From: Rostrohypoxylon terebratum
Lineage: Eukaryota > Ascomycota > Sordariomycetes > Xylariales > Hypoxylaceae
Assembly: GCA_022497145.1 (NCBI GenBank)
Contig: MU385889.1
Coordinates: forward strand, 220,560-284,559
Direction: 5' to 3'
Length of the DNA stretch: 64,000 nt
Part shown: one piece after another, positions 35,583 through 45,990 of the stretch
Numbering within the stretch: the first letter of the stretch is position 1
How the letters are laid out: each line of letters opens with the position of its first letter
Notes under the pieces: model-generated
Seen by the model: only the letters and a program-made list of their open reading frames with translations
Database searches by the model: none
What the model was told of the DNA's origin: nothing
Program-made: the position numbers and the translations under genes

Positions 35583-36938
35583 TCACGGCTTCTCGATGCC
35601 GAGTAGTTCAAGTAGGTTTTCTGGCTTACTCTCATCTTCCAATCCCATCTCTCCGATCTTCTTCCAGAACTTGCTCAGGTGTCGCGTTCCGGAGTCGCAC
35701 AGGATAGTCACGACTGTGCTACCCTCGGGCAAGCTTAGGGCCGCGACGACGGCGGCGGTACAATTCACGGCGCTGCTACTACCGCAGAATATGCCATCGT
35801 GCTCGACTAACCACCGCGCCATCTTGCACGCTTGAATATCCGTCACCCGCACCGCCGTGTCAATCAAATCGCGCCCCTCCTCCAAGTTCTCGGTCACCCT
35901 ATTAATTCCCACTCCCTCGACGATAGAATCAACCTGCTGCCGCCTTCTCGTCCCCTCCTTCTCCGTCGGCGAGTACATAACCCCATGCCGTATCTTATTA
36001 TACAGCCCGCTGCCCTGCGGATCCGCCAGCACAACCTTCAACTCCTTCATCTTCGCCACCTCCTTCAAGTACTTCGCGACCCCCGATAACGTGCCCCCCG
36101 TCCCCGCGCCCGCCACAAACGCATCCAGGTTGCCGGAAGTCTGGGCGTAGATCTCGGGGCCCGTGGTGCGCAGGTGCGCCTGGAAGTTAAACGGGGACTC
36201 GAACTGGTCGGCGAAGAAGCCGACGCTGGAATCCGCGGTCGAGGCCGTGTGCTCCCTCGCGCGGCGGCGGGCGAGGTTGACGAAGTGGTCCGGGGAGGTT
36301 ATGGGTTGCACGGGCACGCGCTCGACGGTGGCGCCGAGGTGGTGCAGGAGATCGGACTTCTCCATGCTCTGGTCGTCTGGCATGCAGATGTGCGCGCGGT
36401 ACCCCTTGGCGCGCGCCAGCGCCGCGATCGAGATCCCCGTGCTGCCGACCGTGCCCTCGTAGATCGTGTCCCCGCGGTTCGGGACCAGGATCCCCGATTC
36501 CTCGGCCGCTTGGATCATGTTCAGGGCGACGCGGTCTTTCGGGCTGTTGCCGGCGCCGTTGAGGAACTCGGCTTTGGCGAGGATCGTGCGGCCTGTTGCT
36601 TCGGAGAGGCTGGGGATCCGGATTAGGGGGGTGCGCCCGATGCACCCTTCGATGCCTTCGCTTATGCCCTCGTCGCGCGGGATGAAGGCGCCGGGTACGG
36701 CGACACCGTCGGTGTCTTCATGGTCTTCTAGTTCGACAGGGCTCCAGAAGAAACTAGAGCGCCGACGGGCGTCCGACGCGCGCCGCGGTGGTTTTCCTGT
36801 TCCTCGCCGCCGTTGCCTATACCGTTGTTCCAAGTCCGGATATAGGTCCTTGAGGCCGAGGGTTATGAGAACTCCGGATATGAATGCGATTGCGATCGCC
36901 GCAGTGCTATATGAGCGGGGATGATCGCTAAAGGACAT
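35583..36938 (-). CDS. Membrane-anchored cysteine synthase-like PLP enzyme
   Basis: Fold-type II PLP enzyme of the O-acetylserine sulfhydrylase/cystathionine beta-synthase group, resembling yeast YGR012W, a mitochondrial outer-membrane protein. Single exon, 451 aa from ATG 36938; the open frame continues a few codons upstream without another ATG. Residues about 10-29 (AAIAIAFISGVLITLGL) form one membrane segment followed by a very basic stretch (RQRRRG), an outer-membrane or signal-anchor layout. The catalytic domain shows GRTPLIRIPSLS, the Schiff-base lysine in GNSPKDRVA (Lys about 134), a substrate loop EGTVGSTGIS (canonical enzymes have ...SGNTG) and the PLP phosphate loop GAGTGGTLSG. The altered substrate loop leaves the true substrate open. 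It is divergent from the NDUFAF7-like gene. Confidence 0.87.
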   Translation of the reverse strand: MSFSDHPRSYSTAAIAIAFISGVLITLGLKDLYPDLEQRYRQRRRGTGKPPRRASDARRRSSFFWSPVELEDHEDTDGVAVPGAFIPRDEGISEGIEGCIGRTPLIRIPSLSEATGRTILAKAEFLNGAGNSPKDRVALNMIQAAEESGILVPNRGDTIYEGTVGSTGISIAALARAKGYRAHICMPDDQSMEKSDLLHHLGATVERVPVQPITSPDHFVNLARRRAREHTASTADSSVGFFADQFESPFNFQAHLRTTGPEIYAQTSGNLDAFVAGAGTGGTLSGVAKYLKEVAKMKELKVVLADPQGSGLYNKIRHGVMYSPTEKEGTRRRQQVDSIVEGVGINRVTENLEEGRDLIDTAVRVTDIQACKMARWLVEHDGIFCGSSSAVNCTAAVVAALSLPEGSTVVTILCDSGTRHLSKFWKKIGEMGLEDESKPENLLELLGIEKP

Positions 36939-37465
36939 TTTTTTTAGCAGACCTCCGTTCACCAATTTTCTATGCTATATCGATCCCGAGTGTTTCCAAC
37001 CCATCGCAATCCAACTCCAATATGTGAACTTGAAATGAATATCCTTGGTCAAGTGACTTATTACTTGATTAGTTGATTAGAAAGAGGAATTGTGCGATAA
37101 TAAAATAATTTTCTATGCGACATACGTCAGTCACGAAAATTAATTCTAGCGTAGCTGCCCTGTCACGTCTGTAACACCGCATCCCACCATCCCACCTTAA
37201 ATTCCATCATCATAGCGGTTAGCGGTACTTACCTAAGGTACCCCCTACCCGGAACCTTTAAAACCTCAAACCAGCTCGCCAATCAGCGCAACCTTAAATT
37301 CTCGTATCCCTGTAAAGCCGGCGATAACCCGAACCGCCCCGTCAAAAAAAGCTTCCCGCAAGCCACAAGCATCCGCACCTGCATCTTTCCCTCCCCGCCA
37401 CGGAATAATAGATTAATAGAATAATAGCACATAACAGCAGTCAAAGAGTTCCAAAAAGTCCAAAT
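36939..37465. promoter_or_regulatory. Divergent promoter region of two mitochondria-linked genes
   Basis: About 530 bp lie between the starts of the cysteine synthase-like gene (-) and the NDUFAF7-like gene (+). There are AT-rich parts (37060-37150) and no recognisable factor sites that I trust. Confidence 0.4.
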
Positions 37466-39075
37466 ATGGACTCCCCAATCGTGGCCCAACTCTTCCGCCA
37501 GCTGTTCAGGCATCCTGCTTGCCAATCGAGGAGGAATCTGGCAACGCTATCGTCCTGTCTTCGCTATGGACGACAAATACGGCAGCTGCAGCACCAGCAG
37601 AGGCGGCACCAGACCACCCGGCAGCACATTATCAGAGGGGCTAAGAAAGGGTTACCGGATAAGGAGATCCATTGGCAACAGAGAACCGAGCTGCTCTCCG
37701 TTGACATGTCCGAGCAATATAAAGCATACCCCATGGTAACGGCGAACGGTCTGAGGACGAGAAAGGACCGTCCGCGGCAGGTTAAGATGCTTATGCGGGA
37801 CTTCATTGAAGGTTTGCTTTTTACATATATTGCTATATATCATATATGTTCTAGGACTTTGTGAACTTACTCTCTCTGCTTCTAGATAGTCTTTATAACC
37901 CCCACTACGGCTATTTCTCCAAACAAGTCGTCATCTTCACCCCCGGAGAACCCTTCGACTTCAACTCTATACCAGACGAGCCGACTTTCTACTCCGAGCT
38001 AGGGAGGCGGTATACCGAATTCGAAGATGCGTTAGATGCCAGGGAAAAACGAGTCAACCCGACGCGACAAATATGGCATACACCCACGGAGCTCTTCCGC
38101 CCCTACTACGGCGAGGCGATCGCCAGATATCTCATGTCCAACTACCTAATGACGACGTACCCCTACCACGACCTGATTATCTACGAGATGGGAGCCGGTC
38201 GCGGAACCCTTATGCTAAACATCCTCGACTACATCCGCGACATCGAGCCCGCCGTGTACGATCGCACGAAATTTAAAATCATCGAAATTTCGCCCACCCT
38301 CGCCGCCCTCCAGAACTCGCAACTATTATCCACGGCTGTGACGAGGGGTCACGCCAGCAAGGTCGAGATCATAAACAAATCCATATTCGACTGGAACGAG
38401 CGCGTAGCCTCCCCCTGCTTCTTCCTCGCGATGGAAGTCTTCGACAACTTCGCGCACGACGTGCTGCGCTACGACACGGACACCGAGGAGCCCCTGCAAG
38501 GGACCGTGCTAATCGACGGGCAAGGCGATTTCTACGAGTTCTACGAGCCGGTGCTCGACTCAGTAGCAGCGCGGTACCTACGCGTGCGGCACGCCGCAAC
38601 CCAGGGCCTGTACCGGGTCCCGTACCCGACCTCGCGCGCGGCGCGCTGGCTCAAGAAGCAGCTGCCGCTCGCCCCGAACCTGTCCGACCCGGAGTACATC
38701 CCGACGCGGCTGATGCAATTCTTCGACATCCTCGAGAAGTACTTCCCCGCGCACCGCCTGCTCACGAGCGACTTCCACACCCTCCCCGACGCCGTGAAAG
38801 GCCTCAACGCCCCCGTCGTCCAGACCCGCTTCGAGCGCCGCATGGTCCCCGTCACCACCCCCTTGGTCCACCAGGGCTACTTCGACATCCTGTTCCCCAC
38901 CGACTTCCGCGTCGTCGAGGCCGTGTACCGCGCCATCACGGGCAAGCTGACGCGCGTCCTGAGCCACGAGCACTTCATGAGGAGCTGGGCCTTCGTCGAG
39001 GACACGAGGACCAAGAGCGGCGAGAACCCTTTGCTCAGCTGGTATCGGAATGCTAGTGTCCTGGTCACTGTGTAG
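37466..39075 (+). CDS. NDUFAF7/MidA-type protein arginine methyltransferase
   Basis: Mitochondrial SAM-dependent methyltransferase of the family that, in animals, dimethylates an arginine of complex I subunit NDUFS2 during assembly. The model is join(37466..37811, 37886..39075), 511 aa. The N-terminus (about 1-60) is Arg/Gln/His-rich and nearly free of acidic residues, a probable mitochondrial presequence. The conserved core starts with VKMLMRDFIEDSLYNPHYGYFSK across the intron, then TPTELFRPYYGEAIARY, SAM motif I YEMGAGRGTLMLNIL (about 215-229), IIEISPTLAALQ and CFFLAMEVFDNFAHD; the last is the FxxNEvfDA-like motif region. Family length is usually 400-500 aa. Coding sequence is strongly GC3-biased after 38200. 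Confidence 0.87.
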
Positions 39076-39909
39076 GGGAGCTTTGGCGTGGGATCTAGCG
39101 TGCGTGACATACTTTGGGGGGTGGGTTGGGGTCGGGCTTGGTTTAAAAAAAGTATAGGGGCGGTGTCATGGTGTTGCGTGCATGGACTTGACGCATAAGA
39201 AGCGGAAACGGATATATACTGGTGGTGCATGCGATATATATACATAGCATCCGTGGATATATGTAAACCCACCTACTTACCTACCTAGTAAGTGGTGAAG
39301 GCATGTGTATAAATCGTCGGACGAGAGCCGTCTGCGATAGTAGAAATAGAAATGTTATCTATCTACTGTTTGATTGATACGAAGAAAACGGTTGATACTC
39401 CTCGGTGTTGGCTTGGCTATAAAAAACTCCTTACGCTCTATGCAAGAAATACTTAAAAAATTAACATGTAGTCTTACTCGAACACAGCGATAAGAACACA
39501 TTAATTGCAAACGCAAACGCCATTGCATTGCACATCTCGAGTCATTGCGACTCCTATATTTAGGTCTAGCCTGGCATCTATACCAGAGACATTTTGCCTC
39601 CACATCACCTAGGTAGGGTCTTGATTTCTCGGTATGGAACTCCATCATTTAAACTCCTCCTATGTCACCCCCCTGGACCGCCCACCATCGCATCTTTCAC
39701 GTATAAATAGTAAGCAGAGTTCCGATTCCTTTCCTCACCTACCCGGCTACCTAAGATAGAGCCCTTGCGGTGTTATGACACTCGGTGCGTAGTATCACTC
39801 AACTGGGGTATTTCGTAGAAGGCTGACAGATGGTGAGGCACGATGGTATAGTACACAAATTTCGAGCTGAGTAGATCGCGTCAAAAATGAAGCATGAAAC
39901 TGGAAGAGT
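39076..39909. other. Convergent 3' intergenic region
   Basis: The ends of the NDUFAF7-like gene (+) and AlaRS (-) face each other. Short TAG/CTAC-rich words occur at about 39270-39295. No gene is seen. Confidence 0.5.
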
Positions 39910-42900
39910 TCAAATCTTCAATTTCTCCGCAAGCCACTTTTCAGCCACAGCGACGGCTTCCTCAATCTTATCCGCGTTGGTGCCCTGGCCTTGGCGGGTG
40001 GGCTCCTTGCCACCTGACTTGCCGCCTACCACTTGGCTGACGGCCTGAGCCCAGCCCTCGGCAGTGACGCCTTGGGATGCAAGGTGCTGTACTAGCCATT
40101 AGTATTCTCTTATGAACATTAGAACTAAGAATGAAGAATGATGTAACATACTGTTCCCACGTATACGCCGTGCACAACAGCACCCTCGGTCTGGCTACCG
40201 CCGAATACGTAAACGGACCTGTCCTTGTCCTTGCTCTTGAAGTGGTTTACCACATCCGCAACAGCCTTCGCGTTGGCGGAAATAGGAAGGTGTCCCACGA
40301 AGTGTTTCGCTTCCTTGTTTTCGTCTTTAGCAAAGTGTGCAGTCACCGTATCGAGAGCAGTCTTGCTCTCGGCCTTCTGCCGCTTCTTCTGTTCGTCTAC
40401 AACGTCTTTTACTACCTTAGCGAATCTTGTCTTTAATTTCTCCTTGGTGAGGGTGGAGACAACGAGTTGGTTAAGGTCGACGGTGGTCTGCTTGACTTCG
40501 GCCTCTTTCTCAGGACCGAATGGAAGGGCGTCGATAGCATCAATACGTTTAGAGAACTCTTCAGCCTGGCGTTGTACCTGATGCGCAGCGCTTCCGGTGA
40601 ATGCGACAATACGACGGATACCCTTGGCAATACCACTCTCTTCGACGATGACTAGGTCCTTGATGATACCAGTCTGGTCGACGTGTGTACCACCGCAGAA
40701 TTCGACACTGACTTTTCGCCAATCGGCGTTCTCGGGTGCCTCAAGAAGCATATCAACATCGATACCAACCGACACTACTCGAACTGGGTTGGGATACGTC
40801 TCGCCGAAGACAGCACGAACACCATTGATTTGCTTTGCAAGGTCTAGATCGACGTCCTTGGAGTAGATCTTGCAGTTTTGTCGGATGTACTCGTTCGACA
40901 AATGCTCGATCTTCTCAAGTTCGGGCAAGGTGACCGCTGCCTTGTGCGAGAAATCAAATCGGAGCTTGTCCTGGTCAACAAGCGAACCCTTCTGATTGAC
41001 CTCGTCACCCAAGACCTCTCGTAGAGAATGGTTAAGAATATGCGTTCCTGTGTGGTTGTTGCGAATAGGCTGTCTCCTTAGTTCGTCGTACTCGCAGATA
41101 ACCTTGTCGCCTGCTTTAAGTTCTCCGTACTTTAAGAAGCCATTGTGAATGATATAACCACCAAATTGCTGAACATCGTGTACTTCAAACTCGGCAACAT
41201 CGTCGATTACGATTCTTCCCGTATCGGCAACCTGTCCACCTTGCTCAGCATAGAAGTTAGTTCGGTCAAGTAGAAGTCCAAAAGGCGTGTTCGGCGGAAG
41301 GTCTTTAGTTGACTTGACAAATTCTGTTCCGGTATAGATAAGTTGAACGTGACCATACGTGTCACCTTTGAAAAACTTGGGTTCGTCGTCGGGAACAGGT
41401 ATTTGTAGCGTATCCTTCAATTCGGCAATTTGGTGGACGTTTAACTTGGCAAAAGTTTGTACAGTCTCCTTGACTGCCTTGCTGGCCTCGCGAGCCTTCT
41501 CCCTGGCAATCGCAATTTCGTTCTCATCGGTTTCAAGGCCTCGTTCTTCGGCCATAAGCTTCGTGAGATCTTCCGGGAAACCAAAGGTATCATACAATCT
41601 CCAAACGTCCGCTCCCGAAAGCTTCTTGACTCCACTGTTGGCTGCTTGCGCTGCATATTTCTCGAACTGTTTCTCTCCCCGATCTAGCGTCCGGGCGAAT
41701 GCCTCTTCTTCCTCATCCAAAATCTCCCTAATATCCTGTTGCTTCTTGACAAGCTCTGGGAACTGTTCACCCATCTGCTCAACTAGCGCGGGTAGGATCC
41801 TAGAAAAGAAAGTACCAATCTCAGCATTGAAGTACTTCCTGGCATAGCGCGAACCTCGGCGCAACACACGACGGACGACGTAACCTCTTCCTTCGTTGTT
41901 TGGCACAGCACCGTCAGAGATAGAGAAAGCGAGTAATCGTATGTGGTCGGCAACCACACGGTAAGCAGTGTCAATGCCGTCCACATCGTCTTTTCCATAC
42001 TTGTCAGTGTATGGTCGTGCACCCGTGACTTCTTGGATCTTCTCGAAGAGCGGAGCGAAGATGTCAGTCGCATAGTTGGAGTTCTTATCCTGGAGCGCGG
42101 ATACCAATCGTTCGAAGCCCATTCCCGTATCGACGTGCTTAGCGGGCAGAGACTTGAGCGAACCATCTTTCTGGCGGTCGAATTGGATAAAAACGTTGTT
42201 CCAGATCTCCACCACCAAGGGGTCGTCCTGGTTGACTAGATGCGCGGCATTGCGGCCACCGACCTTGTCGTAGTGAACCTCAGAGCAAGGACCACAGGGA
42301 CCTTGGTCACCCATCTCCCAGAAATTGTCCTTCATATTACCCGGCAGTATGTGATCTTCCGGAACACCAACAGACTTCCACAAATCTTTCGCCTCTAGGT
42401 CAGGGGGGAGGTCCATGGCAGGGTTGCCTTCGAAGTAGGTGACGTAGAGTCGCGCGGGGTCAAGCCCATAAACCTTAGTTAGGAGTTCCCATGACCACTC
42501 GATCGCCTCTTTCTTGAAATAGTCGCCGAAGGACCAGTTACCCAACATCTCAAAGAATGTCTGCGATCATAGTGAGTTTTTGACAGCGAGGGTTGGTTAA
42601 GCGCATGCACCTACGTGGTGATAACTGTCTTTGCCGACACTATAAATTCAGTTAGCAAGTGTCGAGGGTTTCGGCAGCGATCAACCGGGGGGTAACTCAC
42701 TCGTCGAGGTCCTACATAGCTCTTGTTAGAGTCAAATACATGGAAAGATGCAACTTGTAGGGTCTCGTACATTGTGTTTGCCACCGGCGCGTATACACTT
42801 TTGAGTATCGACGGCACGCTTCAGCTTGGACATATCATCTGTGCTGGCAATGGTTCCGAGGAATATGGGCTTGAACTGGTTCATGCCCGCATTGGTGAAG

Positions 42901-43459
42901 AGCAAGGTGGGGTCATTGTGAGGGACAACAGACGATGAGGGCACTGGCAAAAATAAAGTGAATTAGCATTTTTGAATTGGTAATTAGGTAGATAAATGTC
43001 GAAATATCGGTATAGATGCATCTTGAACTTCATTAAACATCAGGTGGCGGCGTTCTGTTGTCGCGTACCTATGGTGTGTCCTCGTTTTTCGAAGAATTCG
43101 AGGAAGGTCTTGCGAACCCCTACGCCGGTCCACTTGGGGTCACCCATGATGGCGGGGGCGTAATGGGCTGTCTTTGTCGAGAATCGGGAGGAGTTGGAGG
43201 GGATATAGTAAGAAGTATGGGTAGGATAAAGAAGCAGTGATAGACGAGACGAGGGTCTGAATCTGTTCGTTGTTGTGGAGAAATTAACTTTGGAAGTTAA
43301 TCGAAGAGTTAATGGAAGATTGTTTGCAGTTAGTTGCAGCGGTTGTGCTAGACGCAAAGAAATTGTAGGAATTGTAGAAAAAGGATAGAACGTTCTACAA
43401 GCGTGACTCAATGATGCGCCGCTTATAAACGGCGACCGTCCGCCGCATTGGATTTTCAT
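39910..43459 (-). CDS. ala1: Alanyl-tRNA synthetase, probably dual cytosolic/mitochondrial
   Basis: Charges tRNA-Ala. The model is complement(39910..40086, 40152..42560, 42615..42639, 42701..42711, 42771..42943, 43069..43459): 1061 aa from ATG 43459, or 957 aa from the in-frame ATG 43147 (yeast cytosolic AlaRS is 958). Landmarks: class II catalytic core from FVPSS-like TIVPSSSVVP through FTNAGMNQFKP and RAGGKHN; FEMLGNWSFGDYF; editing-domain zinc ligands HTGTH (about 703-707) and CGGTH (about 822-826 of the long form); C-terminal domain to the end. Exons of 11 and 25 nt rebuild DLDDVGKDSYHH. The first 104 residues have no Asp or Glu and many Ser, Thr and Arg, a typical mitochondrial presequence. 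The upstream ATG has C at -3, the internal one A at -3 and G at +4, so leaky scanning could make both forms. Confidence 0.95.
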
Positions 43460-43821
43460 CCGCCTTTTTCACACCACTAAAACACCCCTAAAATGACCAA
43501 ACTCTAAAAACTCAATTTAAACCCCGTTCTGCTCCTTCTGCCCGTCTCCTATGACACAACTTTGGAAGCTGATACCAACTGATAACGTACCTGACTCCTA
43601 CGACCTCGAGCGCGATCGGAACTCGAATTTATGCATTTGATTGGTTAGAAGAGAAAAATAATCGATAGTCATTTATTCGAATCCGCGCAGCAGCACACAG
43701 TACCGTGGTACTTTGCAAAGAGTCACTGCTCAGGTGCCAGGTGGTGCACATGTGCAGTCGTAGTTGAAAGAGAAATCGATAAGAGTGGAATTCGAATTTA
43801 GACAAAGTTAGATCGGAAAGC
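43460..43821. promoter_or_regulatory. Divergent promoter, AlaRS / Gln-tract protein
   Basis: This 362-bp gap separates outward-facing starts and must drive both genes. No trusted element was recognised. Confidence 0.4.
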
Positions 43822-44853
43822 ATGGACGTTGAAGTTGGACTAAGGACGCCCGCAATCGCTCTTTCCACCTTCCCACAAGCCAATCCTAGCGCCATGTACC
43901 TCCCCGCTAACACCGCTGCCGGGGTTGACTTTCTACAAGCTTCCATAACCAATTATCCGTACTCCAATTCCAATGCCTCCCACTATTATCATCCCAACCC
44001 CAACATGATACAACAATACCAGCACCAACAATACCAACAACAACAACAACAACAACAACAACGCTATACTCTCGATGTCGGTGGAGGGATGCGCAAGATG
44101 CGCAAGAGGAAAGCCGAGTCTCAGGACAACGAGAGACTATCCAAGAGACTGAGTCTTCTCAACCTTGGTAAGTTGCTGCACACTGCACGCCGCACACCCC
44201 TTCAATATGTCCAATGTTCATCCACCATTCGCAATGGAAAAAAAATACATTGCTAACCCAAAACCACAGAACAAAATGGCCAAAAGCTCTACGTCCCGGT
44301 CGAGAGTCCCAAGCTCCGGCCGACCGAGTGCGCGCTAACGCACATCCCCGAGGACGACACGATGCAGCTGGACGACTCGAAACACAAGGTGTACATCTAC
44401 AACATGGACGACGAGCTATCCGAGAGCGAGTCCGACAGCGAGGGGCGGCTAGTCTTCATCCCGGACATCGAGAAGCACCTGATGCAGCACCGCATCCCGC
44501 CCTCCGTGCTCGCCAACAAGGACGGGGAGCTCGCCGGCATGCAACTGGTCCTGTACAGCGAGCCCTCCTCCCTCACCGTCCCCAAGGAGCAAGACAGCGT
44601 GCGGAAGGCCATCCTCGAGGCTCGGCAGCGGGTCCGCGATAGGCAAAAGGAGGAGCGAGAGCAACAAGCCGGATCCGGATCAATTCCTCCCTCCTCCTCT
44701 TCCGCACCGAGCACACCCACCTCGTCTGTGTTCGACACGGTAGATATGTCGAGTTCCATAAACGGGACTCCCAACGGCTACGAAAACCATAATGGGTACA
44801 ATGGGTACGGCGGAAGCTACAACAACGACCCGGACGCGATGGAACTAGACTGA
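43822..44853 (+). CDS. Uncharacterised fungal protein with Gln tract
   Basis: The model is join(43822..44167, 44270..44853), 309 aa. I do not recognise a named family, but the central part reads like a conserved fungal protein. The N-terminal 80 residues are Asn/Tyr/Gln-rich and end in a nine-Gln run encoded by pure CAA repeats. Then come a basic stretch (KMRKRKAES, possible nuclear signal), DNERLSKRLSLLNLEQNGQKLYVPVE across the intron, an acidic Ser block (DELSESESDSEG), FIPDIEKHL, and a charged helix (VRKAILEARQRVRDRQKEERE). The C-terminus is Ser/Asn/Tyr/Gly-rich. No membrane or signal segment. A nuclear, partly disordered regulator is possible but only inferred. Confidence 0.72.
44035..44061 (+). 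repeat. CAA trinucleotide array coding Gln tract
   Basis: Nine uninterrupted CAA codons lie inside the coding sequence of the gene at 43822. Pure codon repeats of this kind tend to vary in length between strains. Confidence 0.9.
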
Positions 44854-45318
44854 AGGGAAGTAACGAAAGCATAAAACGTGATATACGGAGTTTGGCTGGA
44901 TATACCCGGGTGGTTAGCGGGAATTGAAATTTCGGCGATGGGTCATTTCACGGCGCAACACCTGGAGTAACGATGTTCTCTTAGCACGCAATGCAGGCAA
45001 CACGGTACTCAGATAATGCATGCATGTTATTGTAGTCTTTGCAATGGGATTATTCATTCTGGTCCTGAATTGTACAGTACAGCAGTTCACTCATGTTCGC
45101 CTGCCTAGCCTCTCAAGTAACGCCTGCTTGCTCTGTCCCATCCTGTGCCATGTATTGTACCACAGGCTTACGTAGCAGGCCCCTTGAGTTGATTTAGTGT
45201 AACGCACCCCATCACAGTCGTCCGTCCATCGTACACGCCACCCCACCATTTCCTTCCTTTCATTTTCCCATGCCTGTCCCAGTCATCAAGTATCATCCAT
45301 CACCCGATAACTAGTGAT
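44854..45318. other. Convergent 3' intergenic region
   Basis: The 3' ends of the Gln-tract gene (+) and the RCR-like gene (-) face each other. No distinct element is seen. Confidence 0.5.
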
Positions 45319-45990
45319 TTATCGCTGCGCAGCAGGAGGGGGTCCGGAAGGAGGAGCGTATTCGCCGCCAGTAACGCCAGTCTGCATAGGGTCGACCTTG
45401 GTGCCTCCCATAGGAGGAGCGCCGCCCTCGTACATGGGCGGGCGGTTGTTCGGGTCGTAGACTGGGGGCGGCATAGGGTGCATGCCGTAAGCACCGTTGG
45501 GCGGGGGTCCGTAGCCCGGAGCCGGGTAGGTGGTGTAGGTAGCCTGGGGCCAGGCGTAGCGCGGGTCAACACCGGCCTTTTCTTGGCGGGAGAGAAGCCA
45601 CTTAGGATGGGTTAGTGCCTGGTCGATCAATGGAATTGTGGACTCGGGGCGGGAGGAAAAGAAAGGGGAATAGGAAGGGGGGTACATACGTTGTGGTAGG
45701 CCATCGGCTTCAATCCTTTGTTCACGCGTCGCTTGGCGTGCATACGTCCAAGGACGAGGTACAGCGCTAGCAGGACGGTGACGCCGAGGAATATAGACCA
45801 TTTGACGATGACGCCAGTCTGTAATGTGGCATTAGCAAAATGTTCTTTATCAATTGATAATTGATCTGAATGAAATACGTACCCGAGTGTACCAGAACCA
45901 GACAAGATGGCCATTCTCCTCGACATACTGACGGCGCACTAACTTGTCCGCCGACGGTGCATACACCGGGATGCGAGTCTTGCCGAACAT
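45319..45990 (-). CDS. RCR-like single-pass membrane protein with PPxY motifs
   Basis: Resembles fungal RCR proteins (chitin/Congo red resistance, vacuolar-endosomal trafficking), which bind the Rsp5/NEDD4 ubiquitin ligase through PPxY motifs. The model is complement(45319..45600, 45690..45818, 45883..45990), 172 aa. Exon 1 codes a polar N-terminus (MFGKTRIPVY). One membrane segment follows (about residues 43-61, WSIFLGVTVLLALYLVL), then the RCR-like juxtamembrane GRMHAKRRVNKGLKPMAYHNWLL, and a Pro/Gly/Tyr-rich cytosolic tail with PPVY and PPMY, two canonical WW-domain ligands. Each intron has phase 0 and a good branch site (CACTAAC before the third exon). Assignment is by layout and the juxtamembrane motif; the exact role is inferred. 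Confidence 0.72.

Noticed and set aside
36174..36645. Long frames on both strands within the cysteine synthase-like gene
   Set aside because: They are shadows produced by the high GC3 of the real minus-strand gene; Arg/Pro/His-rich translations without motifs.
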